Shown: one piece after another, positions 45,058 through 52,996 of the stretch
Layout: each line of letters begins with the position of its first letter
Position numbering within the stretch: position 1 is the first letter of the stretch
Assembly: GCF_020447265.1 (NCBI RefSeq)
Contig: NZ_JAJADR010000010.1
Span: 42,089-106,088 of the forward strand
Reading direction: 5' to 3'
DNA length: 64,000 nt
Source: Hymenobacter lucidus
GTDB lineage: Bacteria > Bacteroidota > Bacteroidia > Cytophagales > Hymenobacteraceae
Made by a program: the position numbers and the translations under genes
The notes under the pieces: model-generated
The model's database searches: none
What the model was told of the DNA's origin: nothing
Seen by the model: the letters and a program-made list of their open reading frames with translations, nothing else

Positions 45058-45250
45058 TAATAGGTACGGCATCAATTTGCATGTAGTCAAACTACCGCAG
45101 GCAAAAAGGCTTCGTTCTGCTGCCCAAGCGCTGGGCGGTGGAGCGCTCCTTAGCTTAGACAGCGCGCTTCCGACGATTAGCGCGGGACTATGAATAGCTC
45201 ATTACAATCTTGGAAGACATTCAGTGTCTCACGTTTGCTTAATGCTAGTG
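45058..45250 (+). pseudogene. IS5-family transposase C-terminal remnant
   Basis: Fragments in two frames reconstruct the end of an IS5-type DDE transposase: YGINLHVVKLPQAK, then after a one-base slip in an A run GFVLLPKRWAVERSLA, ARFRRLARDYE and ILEDIQCLTFA. The catalytic Glu of the VERS motif is retained, but stops follow SLA and DYE and the N-terminal part is missing. It is dead insertion-sequence debris beside the serine recombinase. Confidence 0.8.
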
Positions 45251-45323
45251 GAAGTGATCTCCTGAGTTATTAGTACCATGTGGCATCATAGCTTCGGATA
45301 AGTAGGTCATATTAATAATCACA

Positions 45324-45371
45324 CCTTGTGTATCATTACATAAACGCACGTTTGTGTAATGATACACAAGG
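45324..45371. repeat. 48-bp near-perfect palindrome upstream of the serine recombinase
   Basis: Outer arms CCTTGTGTATCATTACA (45324-45340) and its exact complement (45355-45371). Inner arms AAACG/CGTTT around a central CA; only one pair in the whole 48 bp is mismatched. It ends 56 bases before the recombinase start. It may be the crossover or resolution site, an operator, or both. Confidence 0.75.
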
Positions 45372-45427
45372 AAAAACGAGGTAGTTTTGGGCTGTCTTCT
45401 TGTCACTCCTATTATATATAGCGTACC

Positions 45428-46114
45428 GTGCCCGACTACGTTGCCTACTACCGCGTGAGTACCGCCCGCCAGGGACAGTCCGGCTTAGGACTCGAAGCCC
45501 AGCAGGCGGCCGTGCGGACCTTCCTCTCGCTGGGCGATCAGATCCTGGGCGAGTTTATCGAAATTGAGAGTGGGCGCAAGAATGCCCGGCCCCAACTAGT
45601 AGCCGCCATGCAGGCAGCCAAGGATGCCGGCGCCGTGCTACTCGTGGCCAAGCTCGACCGGCTGGCCCGCAACCTGGCCTTCCTGACGGCCCTGATGGAA
45701 AGCCGCGTCCGGTTTAAGGCTGTCGACATGCCGGCCGCCGATGAGTTTACCATTCACGTACTCGGCGCTGTCGCCGAGAAAGAAGCCAAGGCGATTTCGA
45801 CTCGCACGAAAGACGCACTGGCCGCTAAGAAGGCGCGGGGATTTCAGCTTGGTACGCCCGCGAATCTGACAGCCGAGGCGAGGGTCAAGGGCCAGCAACA
45901 ACGGCAACTCAACGCCCAAGCGAGTTTGGCTAACCGACAGGCAGCCGAACTCGCCCGGCTGTATCGTAGTCTGCAGTGGGACTACCGCCGTATTGCGGCC
46001 CAGCTCACGGCCTCGGGGTATCAGACTCGCCGCGGCTGTCACTTTACCGCTGCCGGGGTACGCCGGCTACTACTCGGATTTTCGTCCGGATCGGGTGTCC
46101 CAATTGCCGAATAG
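45428..46114 (+). CDS. Serine recombinase (resolvase/invertase family)
   Basis: 228 residues from a GTG start. The catalytic domain has YVAYYRVSTARQGQSGLGLE with the nucleophilic Ser, LLVAKLDRLARN (arginine-containing helix) and AVAEKEAKAISTRTKDAL. The C-terminal part (LARLYRSLQWDYRRIAAQL) is a helix-turn-helix for site binding. Small resolvase-type enzyme that recombines short sites. It is intact and preceded by a 48-bp palindrome that is a natural candidate for its site. Confidence 0.9.
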   Translation: MPDYVAYYRVSTARQGQSGLGLEAQQAAVRTFLSLGDQILGEFIEIESGRKNARPQLVAAMQAAKDAGAVLLVAKLDRLARNLAFLTALMESRVRFKAVDMPAADEFTIHVLGAVAEKEAKAISTRTKDALAAKKARGFQLGTPANLTAEARVKGQQQRQLNAQASLANRQAAELARLYRSLQWDYRRIAAQLTASGYQTRRGCHFTAAGVRRLLLGFSSGSGVPIAE

Positions 46115-46163
46115 TAATACCATAGATCCGCTGAGGCGTTCACCTAGACTTAGATAGCCGCTT

Positions 46164-46388
46164 TCATTTCTTTGGTAGTGCTGCAAGGACCCGGCATTGA
46201 TCCTCTGCACTAAAGACAACAAATGTACCCTCAGTCTGAACTACTGTATTGAGGCCAACCATAGCATGCAGTATAGCATCACGACTTGTGCCAACAGGTA
46301 CTGCATTCTGAGCTTGCAAATACTGCCACATATATTCTGCTGCTAATGCCTGCTGATGGGTGTTGAGCGAATTGAAGTATTGAGCCAT
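46164..46388 (-). CDS. Small hypothetical protein, 74 residues
   Basis: Begins MAQYFNSLNTHQQALAAEYM, helical, ending in FSAEDQCRVLAALPKK. It is convergent with the serine recombinase. No family recognised. Confidence 0.5.
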   Translation of the reverse strand: MAQYFNSLNTHQQALAAEYMWQYLQAQNAVPVGTSRDAILHAMVGLNTVVQTEGTFVVFSAEDQCRVLAALPKK

Positions 46389-46677
46389 ACTACTGCCAGA
46401 TGAAGTGGTCCATAAAGCTACAGAAGCCCATACGGAAATAGTAAGAAAACAATACTAAAAACCTGCGCTTTTGGATGTTGTTTGGAGAAAAGAAGTATCC
46501 CAGCAATGGCTATTTGCAAGACAAAGCATTAATGTACTATGTTGACCCGCTGGCCTATTAAGCGACCAAATACTGTTGTTTTTAGCAAATAGAAATAGCT
46601 GCTAACTTTTTTAACCAATAATGGAACTATTGCTATAACATTAGAATTGACCTATACAAGACATTTACTGTTCAGGT

Positions 46678-47040
46678 ATGGGAAACGGCTCCAAACAACA
46701 TAAGCCCAAGAAGAAGGCAATGCCAGTAACCGCACTGGTTAGCGGCGAACCACTGCGGGCTGCCACTGGTGGAGGTGGACAAAACCAGTTGGCGGACGAA
46801 TTGGATATTCTGCTGATTCAGCTGGTGGAAGCTGTTCTGCTTCCGGCACAGATCGGAGATTTCGTTGACCTCCACCAGGTGGGTGGACACTATGAGGCTT
46901 CCCTGGCCGGCAATCGCTTAGGAACGGTACCTAGCCATTACACGGCAGAGTTGGCCTCGCAAAGCCGATATCGAGGCCGGTTAATTGAGCGGACGGAGGC
47001 TCCTTTAAAGGCGATGGTTCGCGTTCGTCTCCACGTGTAA
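46678..47040 (+). CDS. HIRAN-like small protein
   Basis: 120 residues: a basic head (NGSKQHKPKKKAMP), a Gly-rich linker and a beta-rich domain with GDFVDLHQVGGHYEASLAG and RLGTVPSHYTAEL. That order (G-D-x-V-x-L, then a name-strand and G-x-V-P) resembles HIRAN and similar small DNA-binding barrels, although the assignment is weak. It is followed 11 bases later by a larger gene on the same strand, so they likely form a pair. Confidence 0.5.
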   Translation: MGNGSKQHKPKKKAMPVTALVSGEPLRAATGGGGQNQLADELDILLIQLVEAVLLPAQIGDFVDLHQVGGHYEASLAGNRLGTVPSHYTAELASQSRYRGRLIERTEAPLKAMVRVRLHV

Positions 47041-47051
47041 CTCCCGCGATT

Positions 47052-48281
47052 TTGTCCCCTTCCCTAGTTGGTCAGCAACGCTCCCTATTTGACGACTGCG
47101 CTTCTCATTGCGAGGCGTATCACGTCTGTAATGGAGGAGGATATAAGACAGCGCCGTGTGGGTGTGCCTGGAAACCAACGGACACCGCACGGCGCTACCG
47201 GTGTAGTACGTGCTATATTATTTGCCGGAACCGTCAGAACGAGAACCAGCAAGGAGGACACTTAGATACGTTTGTGGAACACGTCGCCGCTGGTCTTCCG
47301 TTGCACCGCTTACAGCTGTCTCAGCAGGGGGCTCAACCATTCCCGCTGCTTATCCCTACCAAGACGGCCGACTTAGCGGGCACCGATATCCGTTTGCCCT
47401 TGCGCTGGGCGGCCGTAGATGCCAAAGGACTCCTCAACTGGCGCCCAAAAGATCCCGCTACCGTCAGGCCCGTTTTTACCGATGCGTTGACAGCACGGGA
47501 GCATTTGAATGTGGGAGCGGCGTGTGAGCTACTGGCCGTGTTCAATGCCCAAGACAAAATTCTAGAGAGTTTTTGGGCGATGGGCCGACGCCAGGCCCTT
47601 CGCCAGCTCCAGCAGTGCGCGTTTTTGGCCGCTACAGGTCCGACGTTTTCTGTCAGCACCCTCACCACTGCTGGTACCCTCTTACCACGGGCGCATAACG
47701 TGGTCATGCAACTGCGTCACCACCGCGTACTGCAGGAATTACAAGAAGCGGGCTTGATGACTATTCCGAACTTGTACTGGGAGGATTACCGCGGACAGCA
47801 AGAGTGGGTAGCATGGCTGAAAGCAAATCCATCTATTTCCGTCATATCGCGTGACTTTACCCGCACGCGCAGCCAACGAGAGTTTACCGAGAAACTCGAT
47901 GGATTGTTAACGCTGCTGTCGGCAGTCGGTCGGCCATTCCATGTATTGCTGGTCGGCGCAGGCCCTGCTCATGCACCGAGCACGTTATTTCGATTAGCGG
48001 AGGCAGGCTTTACAGGTTCAATCATTACGTCAGATCCTATCCTGAAGGCAAGCCATGGGCAGCGTTACGAACGTAGCGCATATGGTCGGTTGGCATCGAC
48101 TTCGTGTGTGGAGTCGAGTATTGTGTCGCTCAGTGTACACAATCTACGCCTGCTAGAGGAATTGCTCTTTGAGGCAGTCGCCGGTACTCAGATTGCCGAC
48201 CAAGTAAGGCGCAATCTATTGCCCATTGGTTTTCATGAAGAAGACATACCATCCAGGCTTGCTTCTAGCAAAGCTGCCTAA
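47052..48281 (+). CDS. DUF4417-like protein with Cys-rich N-terminus
   Basis: 409 residues in a frame with no ATG before residue 170, so the start is a non-ATG codon (TTG at 47052 taken; ATT just before is possible). N-terminal cysteines in DDCASHCEAYHVC, APCGC and YRCSTCYIIC could bind zinc or an Fe-S cluster. The core (GPTFSVSTLTTAG, then GLMTIPNLYWEDYRGQQEWV and ISVISRDF) resembles the DUF4417 fold, in which a D-F-S segment and an IPN-x-x-W block are conserved. Function unknown. It is coupled to the HIRAN-like gene upstream. Confidence 0.5.
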   Translation: MSPSLVGQQRSLFDDCASHCEAYHVCNGGGYKTAPCGCAWKPTDTARRYRCSTCYIICRNRQNENQQGGHLDTFVEHVAAGLPLHRLQLSQQGAQPFPLLIPTKTADLAGTDIRLPLRWAAVDAKGLLNWRPKDPATVRPVFTDALTAREHLNVGAACELLAVFNAQDKILESFWAMGRRQALRQLQQCAFLAATGPTFSVSTLTTAGTLLPRAHNVVMQLRHHRVLQELQEAGLMTIPNLYWEDYRGQQEWVAWLKANPSISVISRDFTRTRSQREFTEKLDGLLTLLSAVGRPFHVLLVGAGPAHAPSTLFRLAEAGFTGSIITSDPILKASHGQRYERSAYGRLASTSCVESSIVSLSVHNLRLLEELLFEAVAGTQIADQVRRNLLPIGFHEEDIPSRLASSKAA

Positions 48282-48540
48282 GCAATAGGGTACATTACAC
48301 TTCCAGTTAGATGAAGCCATCTTCCATTCTCATTTATTATACCGTAACCCTTCACAAAGGGTTCGTCTGAACGAGGTAGTCTAACTAAGCCAGATGCCAT
48401 TGGAACGTTGTTTGACGGCAGGTTTCGCAGTGATTGGGCGCACAGCACCCGGGCGAAGAGAAGTGTCTTTCAGTGTTTCAGTAAGCGATGTGGTGGTTGA
48501 GTTCAAGCTTGTCTTCGAGCCGGCTGAGTAAACGGCACCT

Positions 48541-49779
48541 TCAGCTTGCATTTAACATATCTATCTCTTTTGCAGGGGGATATAAGTCTGGGAACAACAC
48601 GGGTGCATAGGCGATAGGGTATGCTGCTCGGTACGGAGTTAAATGTTCAGCCAAGTTGGTCGTAAGAAGACCAGCAGCAACGAGTTGCTGCGCCAGCGCT
48701 TTAGCTGTTCTTTCTGACAAGCCCGTCAACCGTTCCACTTCACGGCGCGGGATGCTGCCCTTCAGAAACACTGCTTCTAGTACGTAATAGCTTTCTGGTC
48801 GCCATTTGTGCCGTAGCGTTAGTAGCTGCGTCAAGCCACGCAACCGGTCAAGCATTTGATCAATAGCCAGTACACGGGTCATGTAGTGAATTTGATCCAG
48901 TGCGACTTCCAGGAAGAACTTACAAAACGCTACTAATTGACGATGCGATAAATTACCCCGCCCATCGGTATCACTCTCGCGCCGGCTATCCGCTGCCGCC
49001 AATGCCTGCTTGTAGGCTGACTCACTCCGGGCAAGCCCCCGCGACATCGACCATAATCCACCGGCGTCCAACTGCTCTGCTTGGAACGCCGCGTCGCTAA
49101 ATAGACGCATGACCCTGCCGTTACCGTCCAGAAACGGGTGCAACCACGCTAGCCTGTGATGGGATGCCGCCACATTGATTACGCGTGCCAAACGGTCATG
49201 CTCATACCGAGGCAGATACAGGCTTTCCAGCACATTGATAAAAGAAGGAAGGGCGTCAGCAGCGGGTGCAATGTGGCGGCCTACCTGTACTTCCGTTGTC
49301 CGTAGTTCGCCAGGTAGTATCTCCAATCGGTTACCCTCCACACTCGTTGTCCAGAGAAATTCTTCGGGCAAATGTTCGTAGAACGCCCGGTGCAGGTTCT
49401 GCCAGAAGGTGGCTTGGTAAGGGTTTCCATCGGCTTTAGCCAGTAATTCAGGTAGACGGGCATGAACCTCAATATGGGCTTTTGCTTCTAGCTGCAACGA
49501 GCGATTGCGCTGATCGGCTGAATAGTCTTGCTGCAGAGCACGAGCAATATCAAGTGGGTGCGTGTCATGCCCTTCGATCAAATTGGAGTAATAGCTATTA
49601 GCTGGACGTAGAAAGTCCGCAATAGCTGTAGCCGTTACGGGATGAAGGCTTCCTGACAACCGCGCCGATGCTTCGACAATCTGTAAAGCCAGAGACTGTA
49701 ACTCCGCAGGCAAGGGCAATTGTGGTTTGATGGGTGAGATAGCACCGGGATCGCGATACAAGCCGTCGTAGAGAGACAT
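48541..49779 (-). CDS. Fic-domain protein (class II, self-inhibited) with C-terminal winged helix
   Basis: 412 residues. The Fic motif is HPFLDGNGRVMR (about 212-223), with all residues for AMP transfer. An N-terminal inhibitory helix SNLIEG (S-x3-E-G) marks class II. The C-terminal 70 residues form a winged helix (GSIPRREVERLTGLSERTAK). Fic enzymes attach AMP or related groups to target hydroxyls. The winged helix suggests the protein binds DNA and controls its own expression. Two pairs of TACGACAC repeats lie immediately upstream, at 49801-49887. Start chosen at 49779 (MSLYDGLYRD); 49797 is also possible. Confidence 0.9.
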   Translation of the reverse strand: MSLYDGLYRDPGAISPIKPQLPLPAELQSLALQIVEASARLSGSLHPVTATAIADFLRPANSYYSNLIEGHDTHPLDIARALQQDYSADQRNRSLQLEAKAHIEVHARLPELLAKADGNPYQATFWQNLHRAFYEHLPEEFLWTTSVEGNRLEILPGELRTTEVQVGRHIAPAADALPSFINVLESLYLPRYEHDRLARVINVAASHHRLAWLHPFLDGNGRVMRLFSDAAFQAEQLDAGGLWSMSRGLARSESAYKQALAAADSRRESDTDGRGNLSHRQLVAFCKFFLEVALDQIHYMTRVLAIDQMLDRLRGLTQLLTLRHKWRPESYYVLEAVFLKGSIPRREVERLTGLSERTAKALAQQLVAAGLLTTNLAEHLTPYRAAYPIAYAPVLFPDLYPPAKEIDMLNAS

Positions 49780-49800
49780 AAGACAAATTTTGGTCAAAAC

Positions 49801-49887
49801 TACGACACATCATACGACACTTAATGATCTTTATATCAAAAGGGTATAAACAAGTTGTATTAAAAAGTTACGACACCCTGTACGACA
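49801..49887. promoter_or_regulatory. Paired TACGACA direct repeats (putative operator of the Fic gene)
   Basis: TACGACA occurs at 49801, 49813, 49869 and 49881: two pairs, each with 12-bp spacing, and 68 bp between the pairs. The inner part of both pairs reads TACGACAC then four bases then TACGACA. They sit 22 to 108 bases upstream of the Fic start, where an autorepressor would act. Confidence 0.65.
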
Positions 49888-50195
49888 AGGCTTCACGCTA
49901 TGGATAAGACGGCCTTTTTGCTTAAGTCGAATCCTTGCCATTGCATCTATTTTATCTTATTTCATTATTTATTTGAATAAAATAAGACAAATAGACTTAA
50001 TTGTCAGTGTTTGGGGTTGAAACATATTTTGTAGCCACGGCTTGTTTCCGCTTATTCTCTATTCTGGACTAGAGCGTATAAGGCTTATTATTGTTGGGCT
50101 TTGAAGTCCGATGAAGTTTAGGATAGCGGTACGGCTTTCAACGGAGTGACACTTCGTTCCTTCGCTGGAAAAATTGGAAAAGCAACAACCTTTCT
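49888..50195. other. AT-rich intergenic region with an imperfect inverted repeat
   Basis: No gene. TCTATTTTATCTTATTT near 49946 is matched, with small gaps, by the inverse of AAATAAGACAAATAGA near 49984. It may act as a bidirectional terminator between the convergent JAMM and Fic units or as a regulatory dyad. Confidence 0.35.
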
Positions 50196-50711
50196 TTAGT
50201 AGATTATGATGGAGCAGGCACCGTAGACAGATTTAGTCGCGAAGAAAGCCTTCCTATAAGTGTGAGCCCATGCTTGTAAGCCGAGGGGCTGCGTTCCCAA
50301 AATCAGCATAAGTGGCTGGGTTAACCGCGCTTGCTTATATTCTGCTAAACTCCGCAGTGTGAGTTCATCCCGAAAACTCATATAGGCAGCCGCCGCAGGA
50401 TGGGTGTGCCAATCACCCAGATAGGTTTCAGTCCGGCCGGATTGCGTGTATAACCGAGCTATTTCTTGTTCGTGATATGCGTTATCGGGTCGGAAAGACC
50501 GCTTCTTATGAATAGCCTTGGGGCCGGGACCTACGACGGCTGTGACGACTACCTCGGTTGAAGAACCCCAATACCCGATCAGAATACCACCCGTTTCACA
50601 GGGCATCTTTGTAATGGCTTCCTCCAGAATTGCAATGTAGGCTAGTTGCGGTAGCCATATTGTTACAGATGGATCAGTCTTATTCACGGTGACAGTATGG
50701 GCACGATTCAT
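50196..50711 (-). CDS. JAMM deubiquitinase-like protease, second conjugation operon (Cap3-like)
   Basis: 171 residues from the ATG at 50711. The JAMM motif is complete: Glu in CETGGILIGYW and DWHTHPAAAAYMSFRDE (H-x-H-P, x6, S-x-x-D). Belongs to the short standalone JAB group that includes Cap3 of CBASS, which trims what the E2-E1 enzyme has attached. It overlaps the E2-E1 gene by 32 bases and is its obvious partner. Confidence 0.88.
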   Translation of the reverse strand: MNRAHTVTVNKTDPSVTIWLPQLAYIAILEEAITKMPCETGGILIGYWGSSTEVVVTAVVGPGPKAIHKKRSFRPDNAYHEQEIARLYTQSGRTETYLGDWHTHPAAAAYMSFRDELTLRSLAEYKQARLTQPLMLILGTQPLGLQAWAHTYRKAFFATKSVYGACSIIIY

Positions 50712-52491
50712 GAACGTCAAGTGGGAAAGTTTGCCACACTGGTGCAGTCAAGTTACCGTCTTTATCCATCAGTTGAACCACCCCTACATCCCAGGGAGTA
50801 GTGGCATATCCCCCGGCAGCACCTCCGCTTAAGGTAGACACTGCCAGGCGCACAGCAGCCAACACCACATTTTGTAAGTCAAAGCTGGCCCCGGTAAAAG
50901 TCATATCTCCACAACCTGGAGCTTGCACGCTTCCAGAAGTCTCGTCACCAAGGGGCACAGGAATCACACTTCCTGCATCCATGTGATACTGTAGGCACAT
51001 CCAACAGCCTGACGTTTGGCCGGGCACTACCCGCATGATCATTCCTCCCCATGCACCTGGCGTGGCGTATATGGATATAAAAGGGATGCCTCGTGCCTTC
51101 GCCATTTCCGATAAGAAATGGCTGATGCCCTTGTCTGCGGAGGCATCCACCAGCAAGGATACGTTATTGAGCAATGTATTCATTACTTCTTGCTCAGAAG
51201 CCATGCCCTCACCTCGCAGGCCCCCTACTTTATGATAAATAGGTACGACATGCGTCGCTGGATAATGCGCAGCAATAAACTCCTGTAACGCTTCTGTTTT
51301 GAGTTGACCTGCAGTCGTAATTCCTAAAGGCCAGCGCACAGTTGGGCCAGGCTCAACGCGATCGTAATCCAATATTCTGAGTTCGCCTACTTGATTGCGT
51401 GCCAACTCCAGTGTCATGGGGGCGCCTAGTGCACCTAAGCCAACCACCGCAACCGAGCGCTGATGGAGTGCGTGTATTGCTGGAACCCGCAGCAAAAAGT
51501 CCTTTGGGTTGACCCTGGAAACTTTCCCATAGAAGTAATGCAGTTGCGGTACCTCAACGAGTTTTCCTCTATGGTCAGGCACTTTCTCTTTGATAGTACC
51601 TTCAACAAGAAACAGCCATCCCATTCCTATTTGTCCCGGAGCAACTTCCTCGGGGAACTGTAGGCCAATAACGCGTTTAAGTACGGCACCTTGTGACAAT
51701 ACTAAAGGCCTACTCTGAAAAGTAGAGGCTATTCCATGTGTCTTTGCTAGTTCAAGTAACCAGCGTAACCCATCTTCAGCGTTGGTGAAAGGGGGCGCTT
51801 GGTTCAAGCGAACCAAGTGGCCGGAGAAAGAATTAGGAAAGACCTCTTTTAGCACTGCGGGTAAGTGGTGCTCCTGGCCTTGTTCGTCGATCGTTTCCAG
51901 AACAGCCATACGTGTTAACAACCCCGCCTTTTTGGGTAGCCCCACGTGCATGCGGCCCAACACCATAATGGGTGCATCCAGTGGACTGGGTAAGTCAAAC
52001 CCAGTATCATCAAAGAGAACTGGGGCATGGGAGTTCGTAAAGTACTCGCTGGACGGTTCAGCTTGCTCATCTCGGTCTGCGGCCAGCAGCTCAGGGTCTT
52101 GAATGCTCCCTTTATGCAAAACCTTTGGCAGTTGCGAAGCTAAGTAGGTGGCAAGTTTCCAGCGGGGCTCCCAGTGATCCGCTGATCGAGGGAGCAAGCA
52201 CAAGTTTTTGCCAATAGGGTTCTGGTGCCTGGGTAACGTTACATTCAGGGCAAACACTTCCGGCCGAAAATACGGGTAGCTATCTGGATACGTAGCTTCC
52301 AACTGAATGGAATCGTTGAGCCCAGTCAAACCAAACGCAGTATTCGAACGGTCAATTGTGAAAGACACCTTCAAAATACCCTGACTGCGTGCTGACTCAT
52401 CCACAAGGGGAGTAACGTCATGCGCAGTCAGGGCTTGAAGCTCCCTTTCAAGCCGATCTGGTTCGGCTTCAAACCATGGGGGCGTCGGCAT
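50680..52491 (-). CDS. E2-E1 fusion enzyme (Cap2-like)
   Basis: 603 residues. The N-terminal E2-like domain (1-140) has YPDSYPYFRPEVFALNV and IGKNLCLLPRS followed by HWEP, with Cys98 in the E2 catalytic place. After a linker domain, the ThiF/E1 domain begins near 350 with VAVVGLGALGAPMTLELA and LRILDYDRVEPG. Zinc pairs GCWMC and CPYC close the structure. The order E2 then E1 in one chain matches Cap2 of type II CBASS and related bacterial conjugation enzymes. No CD-NTase or effector gene is adjacent, so this is not a canonical CBASS operon. Confidence 0.88.
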   Translation of the reverse strand: MPTPPWFEAEPDRLERELQALTAHDVTPLVDESARSQGILKVSFTIDRSNTAFGLTGLNDSIQLEATYPDSYPYFRPEVFALNVTLPRHQNPIGKNLCLLPRSADHWEPRWKLATYLASQLPKVLHKGSIQDPELLAADRDEQAEPSSEYFTNSHAPVLFDDTGFDLPSPLDAPIMVLGRMHVGLPKKAGLLTRMAVLETIDEQGQEHHLPAVLKEVFPNSFSGHLVRLNQAPPFTNAEDGLRWLLELAKTHGIASTFQSRPLVLSQGAVLKRVIGLQFPEEVAPGQIGMGWLFLVEGTIKEKVPDHRGKLVEVPQLHYFYGKVSRVNPKDFLLRVPAIHALHQRSVAVVGLGALGAPMTLELARNQVGELRILDYDRVEPGPTVRWPLGITTAGQLKTEALQEFIAAHYPATHVVPIYHKVGGLRGEGMASEQEVMNTLLNNVSLLVDASADKGISHFLSEMAKARGIPFISIYATPGAWGGMIMRVVPGQTSGCWMCLQYHMDAGSVIPVPLGDETSGSVQAPGCGDMTFTGASFDLQNVVLAAVRLAVSTLSGGAAGGYATTPWDVGVVQLMDKDGNLTAPVWQTFPLDVHESCPYCHRE

Positions 52492-52498
52492 ATGGTTC

Positions 52499-52675
52499 TT
52501 ATAGTAAGCCTACGGGGCGATCTTTGGGGGGCTTAGGCGGGTTGTGCGGGCCTGGCTCTGGTTTTTCTGGAGGTTTACCCGGACCGGTCGGATTACCAGG
52601 AGGAGTCGGATTACCGGGAGGATTGGGATGGCCGGGGGTTCCGGGGCCTTTCCCGGGGTTGTCAGGCTGTGCCAT
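52499..52675 (-). CDS. Pro/Gly-rich 58-residue peptide, first gene of the E2-E1 operon
   Basis: Reads MAQPDNPGKGPGTPGHPNPP and continues in the same low-complexity manner to a C-terminal DRPVGLL. Of 58 residues, more than half are Pro or Gly. Its stop is 7 bases before the E2-E1 start, so the genes are co-transcribed. It has no folded domain, so it is not itself ubiquitin-like. It may be the tail that the enzyme activates and attaches, or an unstructured target. No role is established. Confidence 0.65.
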   Translation of the reverse strand: MAQPDNPGKGPGTPGHPNPPGNPTPPGNPTGPGKPPEKPEPGPHNPPKPPKDRPVGLL

Positions 52676-52996
52676 TAGATAAAGAATTAAGTAGGCTCCA
52701 TTACGTGAAGTTGCATCATCTTACGGCAGAGCTTTGATAAAAGGTTTAGGACTTTGCTAAAATTCCACCCTTTACTTAACACTGCTTGCTTGGTGCCCTT
52801 CGGCTGGCCTCTACTACTGCCTATTTAGGGTCCTATCAGCTTCTTACAGTGCAATTAACCTTTTTATAACCGCTATAATACTATATCATTATTATAGAAC
52901 TATTTTAATACGACTGTTTCGCTTCTTCTGTCTGTTGAAATGACCAAAATTTCGGGTAGAAGATAGACCTCACCATCAAGTAATGTCAAGCACCTG
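52676..52996. other. Intergenic region, no gene seen
   Basis: 320 bases, AT-rich near 52860-52910, holding the promoter of the peptide/E2-E1/JAMM operon. No repeat or frame worth naming. Confidence 0.4.

Noticed and set aside
44866..45060. 64-codon plus-strand frame
   Set aside because: Starts within the terminator hairpin and has no domain-like content.
50196..52675. Type II CBASS operon
   Set aside because: Cap2-like and Cap3-like genes are present, but no CD-NTase or effector gene lies on either side; the first gene encodes a 58-residue peptide.
52476..52682. Gly-rich 68-codon plus-strand frame
   Set aside because: Exact antisense of the Pro/Gly-rich peptide; the minus-strand reading is in phase with an operon 7 bases before the E2-E1 start.
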